Shown here piece by piece: positions 40,613 through 48,963 of a DNA stretch of 64,000 nt. Every line of letters starts with the position of its first letter. The stretch's first letter is position 1. A program made the position numbers and the translations under genes. The stretch comes from CAVYGM01 sp963768025 (GTDB taxonomy: Bacteria > Bacteroidota > Bacteroidia > Cytophagales > Spirosomataceae). The stretch spans positions 1 to 64,000 of the forward strand of contig CAVYGM010000001.1 in assembly GCA_963768025.1 (NCBI GenBank), read 5' to 3'. The notes beneath the pieces were generated by a model, which saw only the letters and a program-made list of their open reading frames with translations, searched no databases and was not told the DNA's origin.

Positions 40613-40636
40613 ATCACTCACTGCGAGTGATTTTTT
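40613..40636 (+). terminator. First intrinsic terminator after the leader ORF
   Basis: ATCACTC (40613-40619) pairs perfectly with GAGTGAT (40625-40631) across a 5-base loop, followed by a run of six T beginning at 40631. It begins two bases after the leader stop codon. Confidence 0.75.
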
Positions 40637-40646
40637 ATTCTCCCAT

Positions 40647-40672
40647 GAACGGTCGGCACGCCGTTCTTTTTT
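40647..40672 (+). terminator. Second intrinsic terminator before greA
   Basis: GAACGG (40647-40652) pairs with CCGTTC (40661-40666) across an 8-base loop, followed by six T (40667-40672). It lies 58 bases upstream of the greA ATG. Two terminators in series after a 14-codon frame are unusual. Confidence 0.75.
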
Positions 40673-40729
40673 GTTTTAGTGACCTTACTAATTTCCTATT
40701 TCTATTAAAATAAAACGAATATCTGACCC

Positions 40730-41206
40730 ATGGCAAAGATTTCATATTACACTGAAGAGGGTTTAAACAGGCTTAAGGCTGAGTTGAATGAGATGAAAAC
40801 GAAAGGCCGTACCCACATAGCCCACCAAATAGCAGAAGCACGCGACAAGGGAGATCTGAGCGAAAATGCAGAATACGATGCGGCCAAAGATGCCCAAGGC
40901 CTGCACGAAATGAAAATTGCCAAATTAGAAGAAATACTTTCGAATGCCCGGATACTGGACGAATCGTCCATTGATACCTCCATGGTAGCGGTGCTGTCAA
41001 AGGTACAGATCAAAAACAAGAAAAACGGCGCTGTGATGACCTATATGCTGGTGTCGGAGGAAGAAGCCGACCTCAAGACCGGCAAGATTTCGGTTAGTTC
41101 GCCCATTGGCAAAGGGTTATTAGGAAAGAAAAAAGGAGAAATGGCCGAAATAAAAATTCCGGCCGGAGTCGTAGAGTTTGAAATATTGGAGATTAGCCGG
41201 GGATAG
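40730..41206 (+). CDS. greA: Transcription elongation factor GreA
   Basis: 158 residues, the standard length. The N-terminal coiled coil (about 1-75) carries the acidic tip region AEARDKGDLSENAEYDAAKD, whose Asp/Glu act at the RNA polymerase active site. The C-terminal FKBP-like domain (about 80-158) has VSEEEADLKTGKISVSSPIGKGLLGKKKGE. It rescues backtracked RNA polymerase by stimulating transcript cleavage. Preceded by a leader unit with two terminators and followed by a strong bidirectional terminator. Frame intact. Confidence 0.97.
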   Translation: MAKISYYTEEGLNRLKAELNEMKTKGRTHIAHQIAEARDKGDLSENAEYDAAKDAQGLHEMKIAKLEEILSNARILDESSIDTSMVAVLSKVQIKNKKNGAVMTYMLVSEEEADLKTGKISVSSPIGKGLLGKKKGEMAEIKIPAGVVEFEILEISRG

Positions 41207-41231
41207 CGTTCGTTGCCCACTGGAACCCACA

Positions 41232-41271
41232 AAAAATTGCCGCATGGATAGGAACCATGCGGCAATTTTTT
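41232..41271. terminator. Bidirectional terminator between greA and the LolA-like gene
   Basis: AAATTGCCGCATGG (about 41234-41247) pairs with CCATGCGGCAATTT (41254-41267), with A and T runs on both outer sides, so it can serve greA (plus) and the convergent gene (minus). Confidence 0.9.
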
Positions 41272-41285
41272 TGGGAATTCATCTT

Positions 41286-41996
41286 TTATTTCACTTTGAA
41301 AAGCTTATCGTCAAGGCCCTTATTGAGTTTGATGGAACTGGTTTCCATGCTCATTTCAAACTGCCCGGATTTTTGACTACGGGTGTACGGAAACATAATC
41401 CCGCTTACTGCCTTATAATCCCCAAAATTGACCTGTACTTCTGATTTTCCTCTGGGGGATTCCATCACGGCGGTACGCCGTATTTTGAGGCCGGTGGTTT
41501 TGTCAAAGTAGTCGTGCCAGGTATTCCAGGGAGCAGTATATTCAATGTTGTAGGCTTCGGTGTCTCCTATTTTCTCCACTCCCACCAGCTTTTTCGCGAT
41601 GCCCAGGGTATCGTAGTACAACTCAGGAAACGGGTGGTTCTGCAAAAACTCCTGAAAAGCCTCCTTCCCTTCCTTGGTGGTCTGCTGTCCCCGCATCGAA
41701 CGGGACATCGTTTTACCATCATACACCGACCCGCCGGCTTCGTTACCCATCATGTACGAGACCTGTTTGAATTTATCCGGCATTTTGAGCTTTGTTTCCA
41801 TTTCCAGAGCGCGGCCCTGAATGTCGGCGGTCATGTTGAGGGTCATATCCTTGATCCCTCTAAGCTTGTCGAGTCCTCCTACGGCAGTCAGGTATTTGTC
41901 TACTACCGCCTGGGCGTCAGTTAACTCCTGGGCCTGGGCACCGAAGCCACCAAGCAACAGCAAGGCAAGGAGTGGAAATAAGTTGCGATACATCAT
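41286..41996 (-). CDS. Periplasmic/outer-membrane LolA-like protein
   Basis: 236 residues, signal peptide ending AQAQ (about residue 23). The body has the beta-strand pattern of LolA/LolB-like lipoprotein-carrier relatives seen in Bacteroidota: AVVDKYLTAVGGLDKLRGIKDMTLN, LKMPDKFKQVSYM, NIEYTAPWNTWHDYFDKTTGLKIRR, and a closing FPYTRSQKSGQFEMSMETSSIKLN strand set. Members are usually annotated as outer-membrane lipoprotein-sorting-like proteins; direct evidence for lipoprotein transport is lacking. The start may be the second Met. Monocistronic, with a shared terminator downstream. Confidence 0.75.
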   Translation of the reverse strand: MMYRNLFPLLALLLLGGFGAQAQELTDAQAVVDKYLTAVGGLDKLRGIKDMTLNMTADIQGRALEMETKLKMPDKFKQVSYMMGNEAGGSVYDGKTMSRSMRGQQTTKEGKEAFQEFLQNHPFPELYYDTLGIAKKLVGVEKIGDTEAYNIEYTAPWNTWHDYFDKTTGLKIRRTAVMESPRGKSEVQVNFGDYKAVSGIMFPYTRSQKSGQFEMSMETSSIKLNKGLDDKLFKVK

Positions 41997-42114
41997 GGGA
42001 AGGTGAGTTTATGGTTAGGTAGAGGAAAAAGCTATCACGCATGAATCATATTAATTCTCTGATTAATAAAAAACCGGTACCCTCCAAAAATACTCTACTT
42101 CCTGGCACAAGTTG

Positions 42115-43404
42115 TTAAAACATCAGCAGATAGGTACCCGCACCGGCCAGGTACCCGATCAACGCCAAAAAGGCGATCCGTTTGAGGTACCAAATAAAAT
42201 CCAGCTTCTCGATACCCATTACCGCTACCCCGGCAGCGGAGCCGATCACCAGCATACTGCCCCCGGTACCGGCACAGTAAGCCATAAATTCCCATAGCTT
42301 GTGGTCGGTAGGATATACCGCCATATCATACATCCCCATGGCCGCGGCCACGATGGGCACGTTGTCCACAATGGCCGAAACCACCCCAATGATGATGACG
42401 ATGACATCCAGATTCCCCACCCATCCGTCCAGGCTACCCGCCAGGTCACTGAGTACATTAGTTGCTTCCAACACTCCCACTGCCGCCAGAATACCCAGGA
42501 AGAAGAGGATGCTCGGAACATCAATCTTGCTCAGGGCGTAGGCAGGCGTATAAGGCATGCGATCCTCTTCGTCCTTGTCCTTGTGAATAATCTCCGAAAG
42601 CACCCACAAGGCCCCCAGCGACAGGAGCATCCCCATGTAGGGAGGAAGGTGCGTCACTGTTTTGAAAAATGGCACAAACAGCAGACCAATGATCCCGGCC
42701 ACCAGCATGAGGCGGCCCTGACCCCTCGAAACGCCATTTTCGGCATCAAAGCTAGGGGCTGTCTCTTCACTGGACAGCACAGGTACTGCCTGCAAGCTGC
42801 CCTTCATGGCAAAGGTCATATACAGCAACGGAACCGCCAGCGAAACGATGCTGGGTACTATAAGGCGAACGATGATGTTCATGGTGGTAACCTGCCCGCC
42901 GATCCAGAGCATGGTGGTGGATACGTCGCCAATGGGCGACCACGCTCCCCCGGAGTTGGCCGCAATGATGATCATACCAGCCATGAGTTTTCGTTGCTCG
43001 GATTCGGGCATTATTTTGCGCAGCAGCGATACCATCACGATGGAAGTGGTGAGGTTGTCGAGCAGAGCCGAAAGGAAAAAGGTAAGAATGCAAATGATCC
43101 ACAGCAACGAGATGGGATTGCGGGTTTTGATGCGTTCGGTGATGATGGCAAATCCTTCGTGGGCATCAATCAATTCTACGATCGTCATCGCTCCCAGCAG
43201 AAAGAACAGGATTTCGGAAATAGAGCCCAGGTGGTGCGACAATTCTTCTACCACCAGCTCAGTTTCGGAGCTATACAGCGCGTAGGCGGTCCAACATAGG
43301 ACTCCGGTAATGAGAGCCGAGGCAGTTTTGTTTACTTTAAGGGGTTCTTCAAGAGCAATTGCAAGGTATCCGACAACAAAAATGGCAATAATAGTAGTAA
43401 GCAT
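42115..43404 (-). CDS. nhaD: NhaD-type Na+/H+ antiporter
   Basis: 429 residues from MLTTIIAIFVVGYLAIALEEPL (start 43404; the in-frame ATG at 43479 adds a poor N-terminus). About 11-13 membrane helices of the ArsB/NhaD ion-transporter superfamily. Characteristic segments are LLDNLTTSIVMVSLLRK and ANSGGAWSPIGDVSTTMLWIGGQ, with AIVDNVPIVAAAMGMYD in the second repeat; the buried Asp/Ser/Thr residues there are the likely ion-binding site. It expels Na+ (or Li+) in exchange for H+ at the inner membrane. Frame intact. A second antiporter of another family is encoded close by. Confidence 0.93.
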   Translation of the reverse strand: MLTTIIAIFVVGYLAIALEEPLKVNKTASALITGVLCWTAYALYSSETELVVEELSHHLGSISEILFFLLGAMTIVELIDAHEGFAIITERIKTRNPISLLWIICILTFFLSALLDNLTTSIVMVSLLRKIMPESEQRKLMAGMIIIAANSGGAWSPIGDVSTTMLWIGGQVTTMNIIVRLIVPSIVSLAVPLLYMTFAMKGSLQAVPVLSSEETAPSFDAENGVSRGQGRLMLVAGIIGLLFVPFFKTVTHLPPYMGMLLSLGALWVLSEIIHKDKDEEDRMPYTPAYALSKIDVPSILFFLGILAAVGVLEATNVLSDLAGSLDGWVGNLDVIVIIIGVVSAIVDNVPIVAAAMGMYDMAVYPTDHKLWEFMAYCAGTGGSMLVIGSAAGVAVMGIEKLDFIWYLKRIAFLALIGYLAGAGTYLLMF

Positions 43405-43502
43405 ATTATAAAAATTGGGTTGAACTATACTAGTAAGGAGAGCTGATAGCGTGTAATTTTGTGCTGTGCAACCTGGCAACCTTAGCTAGTCTGATAGAAA
43501 AA

Positions 43503-43823
43503 ATGTTTAAAGGTATACTCGTTTATGTTTCATTTTTATGGGTCGAAGGGATGGCTATCTTTCCTTTCGTTCTGTTGAAAAACCGATTGCCAAAGCAGGT
43601 GCTGCTCAATCACGAATGCATCCACCTGCGCCAGCAACTCGAAACCGGCTTCCTGTTATTTTACATCTGGTACCTGGCCGAGTATCTCATGGGGCTGATG
43701 CGCTACCGAAACCACTACCTGGCCTACCGCAACATATCGTTTGAGCGGGAGGCCTTCGCCAACGAGAGCGCACTTACCTACCTGAATACCCGTCCGCTGT
43801 GGGCATTTCTACGATACATCTAG
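43503..43823 (+). CDS. Small conserved-looking membrane-associated protein with HExxH motif
   Basis: 106 residues from ATG at 43503 (MFKGILVYVSFLWVEGMAIFPFVLL). The N-terminal half is hydrophobic, then comes NHECIHLRQQLETGFLLFYIWYLAEYLMGL. HECIH fits the zinc-binding HExxH pattern, and a possible third ligand (Glu in FEREAFANES) lies about 35 residues on, as in gluzincin-type peptidases, but the protein is very short for an active protease. Its end overlaps the convergent antiporter gene by 15 bases. Family not recognised by name; function unknown. Confidence 0.7.
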   Translation: MFKGILVYVSFLWVEGMAIFPFVLLKNRLPKQVLLNHECIHLRQQLETGFLLFYIWYLAEYLMGLMRYRNHYLAYRNISFEREAFANESALTYLNTRPLWAFLRYI

Positions 43824-45014
43824 TTTTTCGTGCTCTTTCTCCTCTACCGGCGGTTTGTGGGTCATCACAGCCACCATCATCGTGAGGGCCGTCAGGATCA
43901 CCGTTATCATCAATATCCCATCCCGGAAGCCTTTCACCATCGACTGCGGGGGGATGGTCAGAAACAATAGCACCGTAATCAGCCCACGCGGGGCGATATA
44001 CAAAAGTGGGCTAAGGTTACCTCTAAAGGAAGTTTTGAGCGATATGTACCGGGTTCCGAGGATGGCCAGAAGTATGAGTCCACTCACGATCCACGCGTCC
44101 AGATCCGCCAATTCACTGATGTTGGTGGAGTAGCCAAAAATCAGGAAGAAGAACGTGCGAATGACAAAAGCACTCTCGGCGGTAAGTTTTTTGAATTGTT
44201 CGAGTTCTTTTTCAAAAAGATCATTCTTAAAAAAATCATTGAGCTTTCCCCGAACAAACAACTCTGTATTGTTCAGGAACAAGCCAAACACCAGGATCGC
44301 CAAGAGGGACGACAAGTGGTAGATTTTGCCAACGGCGTACACAATGAACAGAGCCGAAATAATGGGCAGGTACTTGACGTGGTGGTTGATACGGCTGATC
44401 AAATAGAGCAGGACGAAGCAACAAATGACCGAGATGATGACTATCAGGATGGTGCTCTTGAAAAACTGCAGGGCCGATTCCCAGCCCGATCCGCTCGGAA
44501 TAACCAGAATATTGAATAACATCAGGCCCAAAATATCCGAAAGCGACGATTCGTACACCATGTACTCCCGCCGTCGGTTGTCGAGTCCCCGCACGCTGGG
44601 AATAGCTACCGCACTGCTAATGATGGCAAAGGGGGTAGCGGTTACCACGGCGTTGTAAAAATTCTCGCCCAAGAGCAGGTACAGGATGCCGGCAATGGCA
44701 AACATACTCAACACGAGCCCTAGCAGGGCCGATACAAAGGTACGGGCGATTAGTTTCTTTTTGTCCCCACTTAATTCAAGATCAAGGCCTCCTTCCAGCA
44801 CGATCAGAATAAGCCCGATGGTACCCAACGTAGGAAGAATTACATCCACGTAGGGAATGGTAATATTGAAATACTGGGTAACCTGTTTTATGATCATCCC
44901 CGTGGCCAGCAACAACACCACGGAGGGCAGCTTAGTCCGGGTGCTGATCAGGTCAAAGCCGTAGGACAGTAGAACTGAGCAGCTTAGAATGATAATTAAT
45001 ATGGATATATCCAT
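43809..45014 (-). CDS. CPA1-type cation:proton antiporter
   Basis: 401 residues with about 12 membrane helices. Helical segments include LPSVVLLLATGMIIKQVT and TIGLILIVLEGGLDLEL. TPFAIISSAVAIPSVRGL and ESSLSDILGLMLFNIL hold the Asp-containing ion site of the Na+/H+ exchanger family; SPLLYIAPRGLITVLLFL lies near the end. The C-terminus is short and charged with no regulatory domain. It probably exchanges Na+ or K+ for H+. Convergent with the small HExxH gene, overlapping by 15 bases. Frame intact. Confidence 0.9.
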   Translation of the reverse strand: MDISILIIILSCSVLLSYGFDLISTRTKLPSVVLLLATGMIIKQVTQYFNITIPYVDVILPTLGTIGLILIVLEGGLDLELSGDKKKLIARTFVSALLGLVLSMFAIAGILYLLLGENFYNAVVTATPFAIISSAVAIPSVRGLDNRRREYMVYESSLSDILGLMLFNILVIPSGSGWESALQFFKSTILIVIISVICCFVLLYLISRINHHVKYLPIISALFIVYAVGKIYHLSSLLAILVFGLFLNNTELFVRGKLNDFFKNDLFEKELEQFKKLTAESAFVIRTFFFLIFGYSTNISELADLDAWIVSGLILLAILGTRYISLKTSFRGNLSPLLYIAPRGLITVLLFLTIPPQSMVKGFRDGILMITVILTALTMMVAVMTHKPPVEEKEHEKLDVS

Positions 45015-45098
45015 GTAAAGGATAGTAGTTTACTTATAAACTACAAGTATACGAAAATTGCCCTTCAAAAGGGGTCAAAAATCGGGGGAGAGTTCCAG

Positions 45099-46106
45099 CT
45101 ACCATCCCATGGGGGGGCTATACATGGCGCGTCGGTTGTTGAATCGGAACCCCAGGAGAATTTCGTGGCTGCCCACCGAAGTAGACTGAATGGAAGAAAG
45201 TGGATACTCATACGCGTAGCTAAGTGACAGCGTGGGGGTAAGGGTAAGGCCCAATATTCCGCCAAAACTATCGCCCAGGCGGTATTGGATGCCCCCCCAT
45301 ACGCGGTCTTCGTAGTGTACGCGCAGCTGGGCATCTACCGAGGAGGGTGCTTTGGCGGTACTTTTCAGCCAAACCTGCGGAATCGCCGCCCATTCTTCCG
45401 AGAGTTTGATCCGGTAGGCGGCTGTTAGGTAATAATGCGGGAGCAGCCGGCTTTGGACATCGCCCGCCGGGGCATCGTACGACAAGGACAAGGCGGTGGG
45501 AGAAAGCACGGAGGCCCCGGCCCAAAAATTTTCATGCCGGACCAGCATCCCCAGCGAGAGGAAGGGCCTGGCCAGGGACACCCGGCCACCGGGCAGAATG
45601 GGATCCGAGGGTGTGGCCGTTTGGATGCGGTCAAACCGTAGGACATAGTGGAGCAGCCCTACCCCCATCCCAACCGAAAGCCGCCACTTGTTCGGTAAGC
45701 TCACGTGCCCCGCTCCCGTCGCCTGAACAATGTTCCGTTCGATAATTCCGGTGCGATCGGCGACCACCAGCCCCCCGGCGCCCCAGCGCCACGTACCATC
45801 CGGGGGCGTTGGAACCGAAAACTGACGGGTGGAGTAGCGGGGTGTACTGGCATTGGGGAGTTCTTTGGTGCCGTAGCCGACGGGGGAATGAAAGGTAAGG
45901 AAGGTGGTGTTGGGAGCATCATCCAGCCCCTGCCACTGCCGCCGGTACCCAAATCGCAGGTCGGCAAAATCGAAAGCGCCCGATACCGCGGGATTAACCA
46001 CAAAAGGATTCAGGGTAGTCAAGCTCCCTTGCGGCAGCTGCTGCGCTTCGGTATGGGCCCAGCCAAGCAATAAAAACCCAAAAAAAAGTAAACTCTTCCC
46101 GCTCAT
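45099..46106 (-). CDS. PorP/SprF-family type IX secretion outer-membrane protein
   Basis: 335 residues, signal peptide ending TEAQ (about residue 21). PorP/SprF hallmarks: LNPFVVNPAVSGAFDFADLRFGYRRQWQG, where SprF-like proteins carry NPA.AG and the RxQW motif. Then come beta-strand repeats ending HEILLGFRFNNRR. These proteins sit in the outer membrane and help export or attach type IX substrates such as gliding adhesins. It stands alone without an adhesin gene next to it. Frame intact. Confidence 0.88.
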   Translation of the reverse strand: MSGKSLLFFGFLLLGWAHTEAQQLPQGSLTTLNPFVVNPAVSGAFDFADLRFGYRRQWQGLDDAPNTTFLTFHSPVGYGTKELPNASTPRYSTRQFSVPTPPDGTWRWGAGGLVVADRTGIIERNIVQATGAGHVSLPNKWRLSVGMGVGLLHYVLRFDRIQTATPSDPILPGGRVSLARPFLSLGMLVRHENFWAGASVLSPTALSLSYDAPAGDVQSRLLPHYYLTAAYRIKLSEEWAAIPQVWLKSTAKAPSSVDAQLRVHYEDRVWGGIQYRLGDSFGGILGLTLTPTLSLSYAYEYPLSSIQSTSVGSHEILLGFRFNNRRAMYSPPMGW

Positions 46107-46264
46107 TCCGCTGTATTTTTCGGATCAAAAAGGTAATTGATTCAGGCAGACTACCAACAAATATCAGGCCGGAAATTAGCTTAGTGAAATTTTGTATGTT
46201 GTCTGTCGTTTAAATTTTACTTTTTTGCAGTACCTTTTTTTCAAAACCCTAATCCGCCTACCCC

Positions 46265-46702
46265 ATGCACTATATCCTGATGTCGTTTTTTATAGCCAGT
46301 TGGGGGACTGCTTCCTGCGTTTCCTCGGCGGAGGAGGTCAGGAGTATCCTGCTCACGGAGTTTACAAGGGGTACCAATAGAAGTATCGAGGCCACCCCTA
46401 CTACCCTTACGGTGGTGGTGAATGGAAAAACGACCTCCTCTGCCATGAAGCCGGAGAGTTGGAAAACCCTTCTCCATCAAGCCAGTCAACTCCCGCTGAG
46501 TGACCTGGAATCCGTTCCGATCCTGAGTAAGAAACACCAGGTGGATGCGGCCCTGCACGCGACGCTAAAATTTGATACCGGCAAGGACACGTTTACCTCG
46601 CCCACCTTCGACCACAACGCGCCACCGGATGCGTTCAAACCGCTGGTGAACACGCTATACCAACAGGTACCTTCCGCCATGAAGGCTAGTTTTGGCCAAT
46701 GA
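46265..46702 (+). CDS. Small exported (probable lipoprotein) hypothetical protein
   Basis: 145 residues. The N-terminus MHYILMSFFIASWGTASC fits a lipoprotein signal with Cys at residue 18, although the lipobox is imperfect. The rest is soluble, with a beta-strand TPTTLTVVVNGKTTSSAM and a helix around SWKTLLHQASQLPLSDL. No recognised family. Convergent with the propeller/toroid gene, with only three bases between the stop codons. Confidence 0.6.
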   Translation: MHYILMSFFIASWGTASCVSSAEEVRSILLTEFTRGTNRSIEATPTTLTVVVNGKTTSSAMKPESWKTLLHQASQLPLSDLESVPILSKKHQVDAALHATLKFDTGKDTFTSPTFDHNAPPDAFKPLVNTLYQQVPSAMKASFGQ

Positions 46703-46705
46703 ATC

Positions 46706-48938
46706 TTATCGGACTGGCGCGCTGATGACGCCCAGGTACCGCCCCATCCAGTAGGGCAGCAGCCATATATCCCCGGCGCTGTGCTCGGAAGTACCGTTGC
46801 CCCCTTTCCGATCCAGCGTGAAAGTATTGCCATTGTGCCGCTGAATGGGCCTCTCGTCGGGGGGAAGTACCTGCGGGGTGGTTTGGTTTCGGAAATTGGG
46901 CGGTAAAAGTTCAATATCTTTCCGGTGGCTATTCTGAACGGCCCAGTCTATCAGGTCCAGCGGATACTCCCTTAGGTACCAGGCGGCTTCGTTGAGGTCA
47001 AAAGTGGGCGTTCCCGTCAGCGCCGTGAAAATATTCCAGGCCCCTTCTTTCTCCGGGCGTTCGGCTTGCCAGTGATCCAGGATAGCCTTTTTGTATTTTG
47101 CTTTCAGGGTATCGTTCAGGGCGTAGCGATACAGCCCCCAGTAGCCCACAAAGTACATTTCATCATCCGAATGGTTCCAGCCTTCCGAAAGCATCTTGCT
47201 GTAATCGTCGGAGCCTTCCGGGGCCTTGCCGATTTCGGCCATGGGCCGCATGAGGTTTTCGAGGTACCCGTGCTTTTGCATCAGTTCGAGCGCCTTCTGT
47301 TTGTATTTTTCTTTTTTGGTAAAATGGTAAGCCGTCTGCAACATGGCCACAATATTGGAAGAGTTCAACTTCCGGTCGCCCACATTAGTGGGAAATCCAT
47401 TGACGTAGGTAGGGTTCCATTTCCCCCACAGGGTAGGCTTGCCGTCGTAGTCAATCAGGTAGAGGTCGTGATCTACGATATGCCCCATCAGGGTGTCAAT
47501 GAGCGCAATGGCGCGCTTTTTCAAATCCGGATCATCCACCAGTTCGGCCATGGCTCCAAACGCGAATATATGCCCAATGGCCTCGTCGCTGCTCGTGGTG
47601 GCTTTCCAATCCCACTCCGGATTCGGGGAATGTTGCCAGCGGTCGGGGTCGGACAGCTGATTGATGTAGCCCCGGCGCTCAAAGGAACGGGACGGAAAGC
47701 CGGGAATAGGGTTGATGGTGTAAAGGCGCTCCATGGCATCCAATGACTCACGGCAGTTTAGCAGGGCTTCGGGGTCACGGGTCACTTTGTAGCGGAATAT
47801 TTCCCCGCCCAGGTACATGGAGGTCCACAGGCCGTCGTTGTCCGAATCGGACAGGTACCCCGTAGCGAGGCTACCCTTTTCCATGCGGGACAGGGAAGCA
47901 TTGAACCCATTGCGGATATGCCGCGACCGCACCTGCTGATCGTAGAATTGGGCTTTGTCGTGCAGGGTCATGGGTTTGAACACCAGTTGGGCGAGCCCTG
48001 CGCTGGTCAGAATCAGGACGGAGGCATCGGGTCCTGGCGCTATATCCACCACGGAGTTGCCGGGTAGCCAGCGTTCGCTGGCGTAGTAGTCTATTTTGCC
48101 GTCGGCATTGACCGCAAAAGCGCCGTTTTTGGTTCCGAACCACACCTTCGTGCCTAGCGGCCTTTACGGCCGTGATTTCCGTAACCGGTATTTTTGAATG
48201 GACGATTGACTTCTTCGTGCTGGCGTTCCAGTCCAGGTACCCCTCGGTGGTCCCTACCACTACTCTTGACTCATTGACCAGATCAAAGCTGGTGAAGTTT
48301 TTCCCTTCCAGTACTTTGTCAAGTTGTTTCGTGGCCGAGAGGGTATATAGTCCTGATTTACCCAAAATCCAGAAAAGCTTTTTGCCGGGCTGGTACCGTA
48401 TAGTCAGGATCTCTTCGTTTTTCAATTCCCCCTCCCACTCCTTTTTTTCTTTTGAAACCAGCACCAACCGGCTGCCGTCCGCAACCAGAAACCTAAAATC
48501 GTCCCCGGCGGCCACGGATCGAGCCTTACCAAGGCCGTGTTCAGAGTACAGTGACCCCGCCCAGGCATCGCTCAACACGGCCTTGTCACTCAGCATCACA
48601 AACTGGCCGCTGAGTACGTCCAAATCCGTTAGCTTTTTATCCTTTATAAACCGGTACCGGCCATCGGACACCAGATTCCCTGGGTACAGGAATTCGCCGT
48701 GGTGGGGCATCATCAACCCCTCCGAGGACAATACTTTGATGACCCCGTTCCGATCCGCGCGCACTTTTTGTAGTTCACTGCCGGGGGAATTGAGGTAGTA
48801 CTTGACACTGTATTCCTGCAAAAAGGGCTTGTCCTGGTACACGCGCTGAGCCAGGCCCTGATGGGCAAGAAGGCCAGCACTGGCCATGAAAACGATAGTC
48901 AGGAATCGATACAGTTTTTGAATGGGTTGGATGAGCAT
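46706..48938 (-). CDS. Secreted beta-propeller / alpha-alpha toroid fusion protein (one frameshift)
   Basis: About 744 residues when repaired. Signal peptide to about residue 31 (GLAQ). Residues about 40-320 form repeating blades, ending in VWFGTKNGAFAVNADGKIDYY, the 'WfGT.nG' blade motif of two-component-regulator (Reg_prop) propellers. Residues about 330-744 form an alpha-helical glycosidase/lyase-like toroid: SDNDGLWTSMYLGGEIFRYKVTRDPEALLN, GHIFAFGAMAELV, WNPTYVNGFPTNVGDR. The frame changes near 48150, inside the last blade. No kinase or DNA-binding domain follows, so this propeller is not a hybrid sensor. Probably a periplasmic or surface carbohydrate-active protein; enzymatic class unknown. 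It follows a sialidase-like gene by about 25 bases and is likely co-transcribed. Confidence 0.7.
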
Positions 48939-48963
48939 ATTTTATTTGATTGGAAGGAACTGA

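Noticed and set aside
40490..40621. N-terminal extension of Fmt
   Set aside because: It adds 44 residues not found in the family and overlaps the promoter and leader unit on the other strand.
42301..43299. 332-residue frame on the plus strand
   Set aside because: Antisense to nhaD; low-complexity His/Gln/Asn/Arg-rich composition typical of a shadow frame.
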